From positions 1 to 20,124 of IMG/VR virus record IMGVR_UViG_3300037808_000209: 20,124 bases of DNA, one strand, 5' to 3'. Positions 1-7,069 of the stretch are shown piece after piece (the first letter of the stretch is position 1; each line of letters opens with the position of its first letter). The DNA comes from a virus. The notes under the pieces were generated by a model that searched no databases, had not been told where the DNA came from, and saw only the letters and a list, made by a program, of their open reading frames with translations. The position numbers and the translations under genes are program-made.

Positions 1-2160
1 CACAGATTCATATACCGCCTCAACAGCTTCTACTGCTTCAACCGATTGAATAAACTCTTGTTGAAATTCTGGAATCTTATTAATTAGGTCTGATTTTGTA
101 TCACCAGAATTGTAAGAAAGTGAATTGGTATCCATCCACGCTTTGATTTCATCTTTGGTATTTTCTTCGGAAGGCTTATCCGTCCAAGCAATCTCACTTT
201 GACCTATTACCGCTTCTACTGCTTGAATTGAAGGAGATACTTCTTTATCCATCATCGCATCTTTAGTGCCTGTAACACATTCTGGAACTACTTCACCCGC
301 TTCGTGTGCAAAGAAACCATCAACCGTTTTGTTCACATCTGATTTAAAATTAAACCTAATTGGTCTTAGTTGATTAAGTCTGTCTAATCCATCCGAAATA
401 AGGACATCGTTCTCTTTTAGTCTGTAATCGGATGATGTGTTGTAGGCTGTAGATGAACTAGTAACTGAGATACTACCTACAAAAGTATTTCCAGTGCGAT
501 AAAAATCAACAACTTGACCATCATCGCCTGATTTATATACTCTTAAAACACCAGTAGACGAACTATTTGTCCTACCCCATATAGAAACACAACCTGTTCC
601 TATTGTTGGGGCTGTTCCATCACTACTTGTTGTGCGCAATGTACCTGATGAATCTATACGGAGGCGTTCTGTTGGTCCGCCTGAATTAGCAGCTTTTGTA
701 TAGAACATAATCTTGCTATCTGCATCAGCACTACTAAGAGCTATTCGTGAAGGTGCTCTGGCAGAATCAAAAATCTGCCAACCGCCATCATAATATTCAT
801 TTGATTGAATATAGGTAGTTCCAGTATCAATGGCAATTCTTGATTGATAAGGAGATGTATCTAAATCAGAATTAAAAAAACCAATTCCTTGTAAAAATAT
901 AGCACTGGCATCTTCGCCAGTTGGAGCTCCAGATGTGTGAGCACCTACTTGTAATAAATCTTGAGGAGCTGTTGTCCCAATACCTACTCTGCCTGCTGAG
1001 TCGATGCGGAGGCGTTCTGTTGGTGTTGATGCCGTTGAAGTTTTAAAAACTAATTCGCCCTTAGTCCCATCTGCCCCAGACGTTTCCCCTACGATTTCTG
1101 CAGAAATAAACGCCCCAGATGATGCAGTGTTTTCAAATTTAATTCCTGCTCCTTGATTATCCCAGAAGTCGCCAGAGGTATCTTTGCTTTCTATTTTAAG
1201 AGGGTAGTTAGTAAAATTATGTGAGCCGATAGACGATTCTTCATATATATGCAATTTATTATCAGGACTATCAGTTCCAATTCCGACGTTGCCGTCAGTA
1301 TCAATTACAAAATCTGCTGTTCCCGATGTAATTGCACCAGCAGTTCCAAGTGTTGGGTCTGTAGTTGCATTTGAACTTCTTATTATTGCGAATTTATTTG
1401 CATTTAATGCGTTTGTTATTAAAAATTTATGTGCTGAACCTGTATAATTTCCATCAGCACTAAATAATATACCACCATAATTACCGTATGGATTTGTACC
1501 ATCACTAACTCCCATTCCTTTTAATTCTAATGGAACATCTGCTGAAGTAGAAGGTGCGTTTCCTATAACAGCCACACCATCTATATCTAATAATTTATCA
1601 GGACTATCAGTCCCAATTCCGACCCGATTTGTGTCTCCTTCAACGACTAAAGTAGTGCCATCTACAATGAAATCATCACCAACATCAGAGCCAAGCACCA
1701 CATTAATTGAAGTCCCTGCATCAGAAGAAATACTATCTAAAGATATATCTCCCACATTTGTTATATTACCATCAGAGACACTTAAAGAATCAACAGTTGT
1801 GGCTCCAAATGTATCAAGATTGGCTTCCATATAAACTTCAAAATCTGATACCAAAGCCTGTTTCATTGTACCGTCATCTGATATTACAACGCCATCAGTC
1901 CCTGCCAATGTAACAGTGGCTTGTGCTGTCTCACTGCCATCCATTACGTTTAGTTCTGTTGCGGAAGCTGTTACTGCCGACCCACCAAGTTCAAATCCAC
2001 TTGATATGTTTACCGCTGAAGAGCTTAGTTCTAATGGTGATTCCGTAGCCTCTCCATCGGATACTGCTCTTTTAGTCCCATCAATCCCAGAATTTGAATT
2101 ACTTACTTGTAATAAATCTTTATACGTTGATGCAATTGTTTTACCTGTTAATGTTGCCAT
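1..2160 (-). CDS. Tail fibre or spike with C-terminal peptidase S74 intramolecular chaperone (partial, C terminus off window)
   Basis: The reading frame opens at ATG (2160-2158), 7 bases or so after an AAGGGA ribosome site, and stays open for 720 codons to the window edge, so the C terminus is missing. The body is Gly/Ser/Thr/Asp-rich with fibre repeats of the type VGIGTDSPDKLL (three copies) and TERLRIDSSG (two copies), as in trimeric beta-structured fibres. At residues 576-582 comes SSDYRLK, the hallmark of the S74 chaperone that trimerises the fibre and then cuts itself off. Ser577 and Lys582 have the five-residue offset of the known Ser/Lys dyad, so cleavage is predicted just before Ser577. 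Downstream is the usual L-rich, FFAHE and VVPECV sequence. About residues 664-697 look like an inserted HeH/LEM-type helical domain, flanked by AVEAV repeats. It is the last gene of the leftward late block and should bind the host receptor. Confidence 0.92.
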   Translation of the reverse strand, partial: MATLTGKTIASTYKDLLQVSNSNSGIDGTKRAVSDGEATESPLELSSSAVNISSGFELGGSAVTASATELNVMDGSETAQATVTLAGTDGVVISDDGTMKQALVSDFEVYMEANLDTFGATTVDSLSVSDGNITNVGDISLDSISSDAGTSINVVLGSDVGDDFIVDGTTLVVEGDTNRVGIGTDSPDKLLDIDGVAVIGNAPSTSADVPLELKGMGVSDGTNPYGNYGGILFSADGNYTGSAHKFLITNALNANKFAIIRSSNATTDPTLGTAGAITSGTADFVIDTDGNVGIGTDSPDNKLHIYEESSIGSHNFTNYPLKIESKDTSGDFWDNQGAGIKFENTASSGAFISAEIVGETSGADGTKGELVFKTSTASTPTERLRIDSAGRVGIGTTAPQDLLQVGAHTSGAPTGEDASAIFLQGIGFFNSDLDTSPYQSRIAIDTGTTYIQSNEYYDGGWQIFDSARAPSRIALSSADADSKIMFYTKAANSGGPTERLRIDSSGTLRTTSSDGTAPTIGTGCVSIWGRTNSSSTGVLRVYKSGDDGQVVDFYRTGNTFVGSISVTSSSTAYNTSSDYRLKENDVLISDGLDRLNQLRPIRFNFKSDVNKTVDGFFAHEAGEVVPECVTGTKDAMMDKEVSPSIQAVEAVIGQSEIAWTDKPSEENTKDEIKAWMDTNSLSYNSGDTKSDLINKIPEFQQEFIQSVEAVEAVEAVYESV
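659..1024. repeat. Direct repeat pair inside the fibre gene (18 bp)
   Basis: CGGAGGCGTTCTGTTGGT occurs identically at 659-676 and 1007-1024. On the coding strand it encodes the repeated fibre motif TERLRI. Identical DNA, not only similar protein, suggests recent duplication or recombination within the fibre. Confidence 0.8.
1260..1623. repeat. Direct repeat pair inside the fibre gene (28 bp, one mismatch)
   Basis: A 28-base segment beginning TATCAGGACTATCAGT and ending CCAATTCCGAC occurs at 1260-1287 and 1596-1623 with a single C/T difference. It encodes the VGIGTDSPD fibre motif and marks an internal duplication of about 336 bases. Confidence 0.8.
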
Positions 2161-2171
2161 AATATTTTCCC

Positions 2172-2237
2172 TTATAGTTTCCTTGTGTTAATAATACAAC
2201 TTACCGCCCGAAACTTGTTTGACATGGTTGTATTCAT
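2172..2237 (-). CDS. Possible 21-residue peptide (doubtful)
   Basis: An ATG at 2237-2235 lies one base after the stop of the preceding small reading frame and runs 21 codons to TAA just before the fibre ribosome site. The peptide has no recognisable features and there is no clear Shine-Dalgarno sequence. It may only be leader sequence for the fibre gene. It is recorded because the stop-start spacing resembles that of its coupled neighbours. Confidence 0.15.
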   Translation of the reverse strand: MNTTMSNKFRAVSCIINTRKL

Positions 2238-2238
2238 A

Positions 2239-2370
2239 TTATCCTGTTAAATCTTCCCACTTTGATGTGGTATGTTCCCATTTAAGCATTACGCCTTCAA
2301 CTCCACCCCATCCTACATCTAAGATAGTTTGAGCTACAGAAGCAAATACCGTTTTAAATACAGTAAGCAC
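2239..2370 (-). CDS. Small protein, 43 residues, probable tail-region gene with GTG start
   Basis: The GTG start at 2370-2368 shares its first G with the TAG stop of the upstream spike base-like gene (TAGTG), an arrangement typical of translational coupling. The product has a hydrophobic first half (VFKTVFASVAQTILDVGWGG) and a Trp-rich end (LKWEHTTSKWEDLTG). I do not recognise the family. Its place between the spike base-like protein and the fibre suggests a small tail-tip or adaptor component. An alternative is a frameshifted extension of the upstream gene, but that gene already has a natural C terminus. Confidence 0.5.
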   Translation of the reverse strand: MLTVFKTVFASVAQTILDVGWGGVEGVMLKWEHTTSKWEDLTG

Positions 2371-2645
2371 TATTTCAATGCAACTAAATCAGTAGCTGTA
2401 GTGCTTGTGCTATCTACTCTATCGAAAACCACTGGTAATAATTGTCCACTTGCTAAGTTTTTAAATACAATTGCTTCCCCTTCTTCATTGAGGTCTAAAG
2501 CAATATCTCCACCTACGCCTACATATAAAGCTGTGTAGGGCGCTCCACTAACATCTGCGCTATCGTTAGGGGTTACACTTACCGCATAATTATAAATCAT
2601 TTGGTTTAAAGATTCTTTAACTGCGTATTTTTGTAGTTTCGCCAT
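2370..2645 (-). CDS. Spike base-like structural protein (91 residues)
   Basis: The ATG at 2645 follows AAAGGAAAACAAG, a good ribosome site. The pattern YVGVGGDIALDL, then VFKNLASGQLLPV, then FDRVDSTSTTATDLVAL resembles the small spike base proteins first named in the gene transfer agent of Rhodobacter capsulatus (Rcc01079-type) and found in many phages: a GVGGD start, a central KN-x2-x-G-x2-LPV strand and a C-terminal TTATD-x-V-AL. Such proteins sit under the receptor-binding spike or fibre. The position two genes before the fibre agrees. The family match is from memory of its motif layout. Confidence 0.6.
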   Translation of the reverse strand: MAKLQKYAVKESLNQMIYNYAVSVTPNDSADVSGAPYTALYVGVGGDIALDLNEEGEAIVFKNLASGQLLPVVFDRVDSTSTTATDLVALK

Positions 2646-2704
2646 CTTGTTTTCCTTTCTTTAATGCCTTACCGAGCGTAGCATATCTCATGGGCATTTT
2701 TTTG

Positions 2705-3136
2705 TTATCTTAAATCAACTGGAGAAACAGCTCTTGTCCCGCCAACTTTATCTCGTTTACGCATTCCGTATTTACGAGAAATCTTTTCATAATTCTTTCT
2801 ATGCGAATTTGCCATTTGTAAAGCCATTTGATGACTCTCAGGCTTTACTGAATTTCCAGCTTTATCTTCATATAATTTCATTTTAACATAATCTACTATT
2901 GCCAATTGAAGCGTATTATCTATATCTAATGAATCACTTAATGCGGATACCTTGTTTGGCTCTGCTTGATATTTAAGTAAGATACCATCAGTCACAGTTT
3001 CTCTTATTGCTTTCCACGCTTTTCTTTCTGACGATACTGTGTCTCCATCACTATCTACGTTAGTTATTATAGCTAAGTTACTACCCTCAACATACCACAT
3101 GCAAGCGTTTTCTGGATATTTTATATTAGATGCCAT
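2705..3136 (-). CDS. Phage structural protein, probable head-tail connector or tail component (143 residues)
   Basis: The ATG at 3136 lies directly after the stop of the neighbouring gene (one-base gap). The N-terminal half has alternating hydrophobic residues and ends in a helix with DIDNTLQLAIVDYVKMKLYEDKAG. The C-terminal third is very basic (SHRKNYEKISRKYGMRKRDK), which could contact DNA or the acidic portal ring. The helix with aromatic and acidic residues resembles the C-terminal helices of small connector proteins of short-tailed phages. The assignment to connector is inference from size, position and pattern. No catalytic motif is seen. Confidence 0.55.
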   Translation of the reverse strand: MASNIKYPENACMWYVEGSNLAIITNVDSDGDTVSSERKAWKAIRETVTDGILLKYQAEPNKVSALSDSLDIDNTLQLAIVDYVKMKLYEDKAGNSVKPESHQMALQMANSHRKNYEKISRKYGMRKRDKVGGTRAVSPVDLR

Positions 3137-3137
3137 A

Positions 3138-3488
3138 TTAGTCTGGAACCTCTAAGTTTAACTCACTTGTCACGTCAGTCATTAATGAATCTTTATTTAA
3201 AAGTCTTGGTATTTTAATATAATCTCCGTCATTATCCATAATATATACACTTGATACCTTATTTAATTCTAATTTGTTAGAAGATGAATCTACGCTCCCA
3301 TCGCTTAAATCATACCACATTTGGTCGGCAGTAGCGGTTAGCTTAGCGCTAACTATTTTATTATTATACATCCCCAACTCTACTAAAGAATCATTAATGA
3401 GATTCATCATATACGACTCTTGGACACCTGGGAATACTTGCCTTACTCTACTTATTAATTTCTTAACTGTAATTGAATGAACTGCCAT
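3138..3488 (-). CDS. Small phage structural protein, putative head-tail adaptor (116 residues)
   Basis: The ATG at 3488 is preceded by AAGGAATAAT, a good ribosome site. The N-terminal 40 residues form a helix-rich piece (ITVKKLISRVRQVF, then MMNLINDSLVELGMY) followed by beta-strand-like sequence with LSDGSVDSSSNKLELNKVSSVYIMDNDGDYIKIPRL. Small adaptor proteins that stack under the portal often combine an alpha-helical N terminus with a beta part. Order and length fit, but the family is not recognised. It is tightly packed with the next gene. Confidence 0.5.
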   Translation of the reverse strand: MAVHSITVKKLISRVRQVFPGVQESYMMNLINDSLVELGMYNNKIVSAKLTATADQMWYDLSDGSVDSSSNKLELNKVSSVYIMDNDGDYIKIPRLLNKDSLMTDVTSELNLEVPD

Positions 3489-3497
3489 TATTATTCC

Positions 3498-4037
3498 TTA
3501 TGACCCTATTAAATATTCTATCTCAGAAGTTCCGCTAGCCGTCTTGACATAAACTTCATTTAATTTTAAATTAACGCTATATCCTCGAAACATAGTGCTT
3601 GCTCCGCTTGAGATTTGAAGAGGATAAGTTAAATTACCATCTAAAGATATCTTGATGCCTTCGCTTCCCAAGTTCTTAATATAACAAAATTGCAAATCAC
3701 TTCCATTAGATAAAAGTTGATACGCAGTAGTAGTAATACTTATACTCCCGCTTTCGTTTTCCCAAGCGCCCATAAGATTCCATACACCATCTATATCTTC
3801 CCATTCTAAATCAAAAGAAGCTCCCGATGATGACCATCCATCGCCCCATTGCGATGCACTTATGTCGGTTAATAAACTATTTCCCCCAAGTCTCCCTATG
3901 GAGCTTTTAATAACATTTTTATTATAAGAAGCACGCCCAATATCATATTCTTCTAAAGCCCCAGGGACAGATGGGTATACTGATTGTTCAGTCGCTAAAA
4001 CGCTTGTATGCATTGTTATTCTTCTATCTTGAGCCAT
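3498..4037 (-). CDS. Structural protein sharing a C-terminal domain with its neighbour (179 residues)
   Basis: The ATG at 4037-4035 overlaps the upstream TAA as TAATG. Residues from about 117 on (FCYIKNLGSEGIKISLD ... ISSG ... EVYVKTASGTSEIEYLIGS) match the C-terminal half of the 4037-4414 product (FIFVRNISGSDVKVSFD ... LSSGESF ... VIIGTDGTSEIEYLSGT). The shared unit looks like a small beta-sandwich ending in TSEIEYL-x-G. The N-terminal 100 residues are unique and include a Trp-rich SQWGDGWSSSGASFDLEWEDIDGVW stretch broken by turns. A virion protein is inferred from context; the precise role is unknown. Confidence 0.6.
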   Translation of the reverse strand: MAQDRRITMHTSVLATEQSVYPSVPGALEEYDIGRASYNKNVIKSSIGRLGGNSLLTDISASQWGDGWSSSGASFDLEWEDIDGVWNLMGAWENESGSISITTTAYQLLSNGSDLQFCYIKNLGSEGIKISLDGNLTYPLQISSGASTMFRGYSVNLKLNEVYVKTASGTSEIEYLIGS

Positions 4038-4414
4038 TATGTTCCGCTGAGATATTCGATTTCACTTGTTCCGTCGGTGCCTATAATCACATTCGCAACC
4101 GATGAATCTAACTCAGATGCAAAAGATTCTCCACTTGAAAGAGCAATTAAAAAATTAGCTCCATTATCGAAAGATACTTTTACATCACTCCCGCTAATAT
4201 TCCTTACAAATATAAAATCTTTTGCGCTTAATACAGATTCATTACTTGTAATTAGTTTAGACGCTACATAAACTAAAGAACCACTCCCCATAGCTATATT
4301 AGCCTTACCAGATAACTTTTTACCAATATCGCTATCTCTATACCATCTAACTCCAGTAGCCTCTAATTCTTGCGGAGAACATCCATTAGAATATGTAATG
4401 ATTTCATTAGCCAT
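4037..4414 (-). CDS. Structural protein with the shared TSEIEYL beta domain (125 residues)
   Basis: It starts at ATG 4414, overlapping the end of the 779-residue gene by 8 bases, and ends in a TAATG overlap with the next gene. Most of the protein after residue 45 is the beta domain duplicated in the downstream 179-residue protein; the N-terminal part (ELEATGVRWYRDSDIGKKLSG) is short. The pair looks like a tandem duplication followed by acquisition of a new N-terminal region in one copy. Location among head-tail genes suggests a virion component such as a decoration or tail-collar protein. This is inference. Confidence 0.6.
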   Translation of the reverse strand: MANEIITYSNGCSPQELEATGVRWYRDSDIGKKLSGKANIAMGSGSLVYVASKLITSNESVLSAKDFIFVRNISGSDVKVSFDNGANFLIALSSGESFASELDSSVANVIIGTDGTSEIEYLSGT

Positions 4415-6746
4415 TAGATGAAACCCCTATCAAAAGCTTTAGTCCTTTATCATAATCCTGTTGTAATTTCAATTGCTGAGATTGATACCATTCATACTCC
4501 TTTGAATCCACCCCTAATCTAGCTGATACTTCTTGTGCATATCCCCCTGCTTGCGCTATCCTAGATTGAGCCTCTTGTAAGTATGCGTTACCAGCCGCTA
4601 CCCCAGATTGAGCTTCTTTTAAATATGCGCCCTGAATTTTAATAGAAGAATCAAGTTCCGCAATTTGTTGGTTTAAATTTTGTTGATATTCTTTAACCTC
4701 AGCGTCTACCTCAGCTTGATATTGCTGGAGCTCACTAGAATACTTTTGAAGTTTTTTGCCCTCTTCCGAATCTTCTAATTGGGCATTTTGTATTGAAATT
4801 TGCAATTGAGCTTTATATTCAGTGCTGTCATCATTAAATTCATTTAAAGCATCTTGCAACTTAGCTTGATACTCTGCGACTTTCATAGTTGTTTGCGAAA
4901 GAAGAGATTTTACTTCATTTGAATAACCTTTAGACGTTTCTAAATATCCACTAACTGCTTTATACTTAGCATCAGTAAATCCACCCCTTGCATTTACCTC
5001 TTGAGCGTATCCGTTAGCTTGTGATATATAACCCTGTGCCTCTTGTAAGTATGCATTACCAGTATTAATAAAAGCTTTCATTGTAACTATATTAGACTGT
5101 ATCTCATTAGCATATCCATTAGCCGAAGATAAATAAGCTTGTGATGCCTGAGCATAAGCCTGTGCCGACGCAAAGTATCCATTCCAAACTTGAGCTTTTG
5201 CAGATGTCCAAGCTCCCCTAGCCTTAACTTCATTTGCAAAACCTTGAGCCTCAGCGGAAAGTGATTGTACGACTGTATTCCATTCGGAAATATGAGTCTG
5301 AGCCCTTTGTATTTCTGTTTGAGCCGTTTGAAGAGTCGCTGTCACTAATTCAATATCTTCGGATTGTAATAAATCAAATACATCATAACTAGCAGCTGGT
5401 AAATTTTCATCAATCAACTTCTGTGCATTCTCTAATGCATTTTTAACATGAGTCATTCCAACGCCAGTCTCATATTGTGATTCATCTCCAAATAACGCAG
5501 GGTCACTAGCGTCTTCTCTAAATTTTCCCAAAGCCGTAGTTATAGCATCGGCAGCTGTCTTTATTTCAGAAGATGAAGTATCTGTATCTACAGCCGATTC
5601 AGTAATCTCTGCAACACCCAATACAATATTGGCGACCATCTTATTAGCATCTTCTATCTCATCCTCAGCATTTAAAACAGAGGCTTTTAAAGCGTCTAAA
5701 GCAGTTTTCAATACACCACTATTATAAGCTCCAGATAAATTTTTAGCTTCATCAAATTCTGCACTAGCCTCTACAATAACACTATCAACCTTATCAAGTT
5801 CAGTTACCATAGCGGATAAAGCAGTACTAAAAGAAGATGAATTATCAGTTTGAGTTGCTATTTCACTTACTTCTATTTTTGCTAATCCAACTTCTGTTGT
5901 AATAGCACTAAGTGCTATATTTATAGCAGTGTATTCATCAGGATAAGCAGTCGCCCATGCAGTACCGCTAATCGTTGTAGTTGGTGATGTATATGATGGA
6001 GCTGTAGTACTAAAATTTACCGTAGAAGCTAATATTGTTGGAACATCTGGAGGGACTGCAGCGATAGATAAATCATTTATACTTAATGCTGTAACAGTTG
6101 AATCACGAGCTTTTTTAATTGGTGAGTCTACACTGCCAGCTACTTGAGTAGCTACTTCATCAAATTCATCATTAGCTAAATCGCATATTTCATCAACCTT
6201 ATCTAATTCTTCATTTATAGCTGTTAATGCAGTAGAGATATCAGTATTCCCATTTTTATCATTCATCTTTTGCTGTAATGCTTTTATAGATGCATATAAA
6301 ACCACTAAATATTCTGCTTCATCTGGAAATAATGCAATAGACGAGACAGCACTAGCATCAATACTTGGGAATTGAACCTCTGAATATTCGCATGAACCCG
6401 ACGAAGGAAGAACGTCAATTGAATTATTTTTTATAAAAAATACTGGGTCTGTATCTGTGGCATAATCCATATCATCGGCATCACTAGCCCTACCGCTTAA
6501 TCTCGCAGGTATTTCTCTACATGGTTGGTCTATTGTCCCATCGCTACGGGTGACAAATAAAATCTTTGAAGTATTTAGAGTAGAAGGCGTGCCAGACGTG
6601 AATGTTTGCTCGGAAGCACATAATTCAAGTTTATCGCTTGGGAGTATATTTATAATCTCTTTAGCGCCATCAGCCATCCATGTATCCATTGCTGTTTGGT
6701 CTGTGAAAGTTCCCACTAAATCTTGAATTTGAGCATCGAAAGCCAT
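4407..6746 (-). CDS. Large virion protein with helical repeats (779 residues)
   Basis: It begins at ATG 6746 in a TAATG overlap with the zinc ribbon gene. Residues 1-165 look like a mixed alpha/beta connector-type domain ending in PDEAEYLVVLYASIKALQQK. Residues 170-380 hold a repeated helical unit: ALTAINEELDKVDE...EFDEVA at about 174-200 and ALSAMVTELDKVDS...EFDEAK at about 309-335. From about 470 to 770 the protein is Ala/Gln/Tyr-rich helix with repeats: GNAYLQEAQ at 563 and 719, and GYA-x-EV-x-AR at about 579 and 736 with a variant GFANEVKAR at 502. This predicts long coiled coils. It could be a tail needle or long collar protein, an ejected internal protein, or a tape-measure substitute. 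The sequence alone does not decide. Confidence 0.75.
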   Translation of the reverse strand: MAFDAQIQDLVGTFTDQTAMDTWMADGAKEIINILPSDKLELCASEQTFTSGTPSTLNTSKILFVTRSDGTIDQPCREIPARLSGRASDADDMDYATDTDPVFFIKNNSIDVLPSSGSCEYSEVQFPSIDASAVSSIALFPDEAEYLVVLYASIKALQQKMNDKNGNTDISTALTAINEELDKVDEICDLANDEFDEVATQVAGSVDSPIKKARDSTVTALSINDLSIAAVPPDVPTILASTVNFSTTAPSYTSPTTTISGTAWATAYPDEYTAINIALSAITTEVGLAKIEVSEIATQTDNSSSFSTALSAMVTELDKVDSVIVEASAEFDEAKNLSGAYNSGVLKTALDALKASVLNAEDEIEDANKMVANIVLGVAEITESAVDTDTSSSEIKTAADAITTALGKFREDASDPALFGDESQYETGVGMTHVKNALENAQKLIDENLPAASYDVFDLLQSEDIELVTATLQTAQTEIQRAQTHISEWNTVVQSLSAEAQGFANEVKARGAWTSAKAQVWNGYFASAQAYAQASQAYLSSANGYANEIQSNIVTMKAFINTGNAYLQEAQGYISQANGYAQEVNARGGFTDAKYKAVSGYLETSKGYSNEVKSLLSQTTMKVAEYQAKLQDALNEFNDDSTEYKAQLQISIQNAQLEDSEEGKKLQKYSSELQQYQAEVDAEVKEYQQNLNQQIAELDSSIKIQGAYLKEAQSGVAAGNAYLQEAQSRIAQAGGYAQEVSARLGVDSKEYEWYQSQQLKLQQDYDKGLKLLIGVSSNG

Positions 6747-6991
6747 TAATTTGTCGCCTTACTTGAAACGTCTTGCCAAAACTTTCTACCCTTAGTCTCT
6801 CTCTCGCTTACAAGTTGGTCTACATGAGAATTCATATCCATAGATGAAAATTCTACATCAGTTCTAGACGATAGGTCTCCACGCATCCATAAATTTGAAG
6901 TATAATTATTCATAGCTGTTTTCTCTCCACAAGTTTTACAATAAAACCATTGTTCTGGATTAGGTGTTTTACATTTAATACATTTATTCAT
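6746..6991 (-). CDS. Small zinc ribbon protein in the head gene cluster (81 residues)
   Basis: The N terminus has C4-x2-C7-x10-C18-x2-C21 (CIKCKTPNPEQWFYCKTCGE), a zinc ribbon that should bind one Zn. The remaining 60 residues are polar and probably extended or helical. The ATG at 6991 has no obvious Shine-Dalgarno, and the stop overlaps the next start as TAATG. Zinc ribbons are unusual between major capsid and connector genes. It may be a minor virion protein or a regulator of late expression. The Zn-binding call is firm; the role is unknown. Confidence 0.7.
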   Translation of the reverse strand: MNKCIKCKTPNPEQWFYCKTCGEKTAMNNYTSNLWMRGDLSSRTDVEFSSMDMNSHVDQLVSERETKGRKFWQDVSSKATN

Positions 6992-7009
6992 AATAATTTT
7001 TTAGATTTC

Positions 7010-7069
7010 GGGGGTAGCCCTTTATACGACCACCCCCACAGTTCTACACTGTTAATCCTTTATAGGATT
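7010..7069 (-). other. Three successive hairpins 3' of the major capsid gene
   Basis: Between capsid stop and zinc ribbon start, the leftward transcript can form AATCC/GGATT (7054-7069, overlapping the capsid stop codon), ACAGT/ACTGT (7038-7052, 5-base loop) and GGGGGT/ACCCCC (7010-7037, 16-base loop). None is followed by a clear T-tract. They could attenuate read-through, protect the capsid mRNA 3' end, or be processing sites that set capsid expression above its downstream neighbours. Confidence 0.5.

Noticed and set aside
1631-2191. Three rightward frames across the fibre gene
   Set aside because: They lie antisense within the clear S74 fibre frame and have repetitive composition mirrored from it.
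2617-2697. Leftward 26-residue Lys-rich frame overlapping the start of the spike base-like gene
   Set aside because: It lacks a ribosome site and mostly overlaps another gene's leader and coding sequence. It is protein-like but not supportable.
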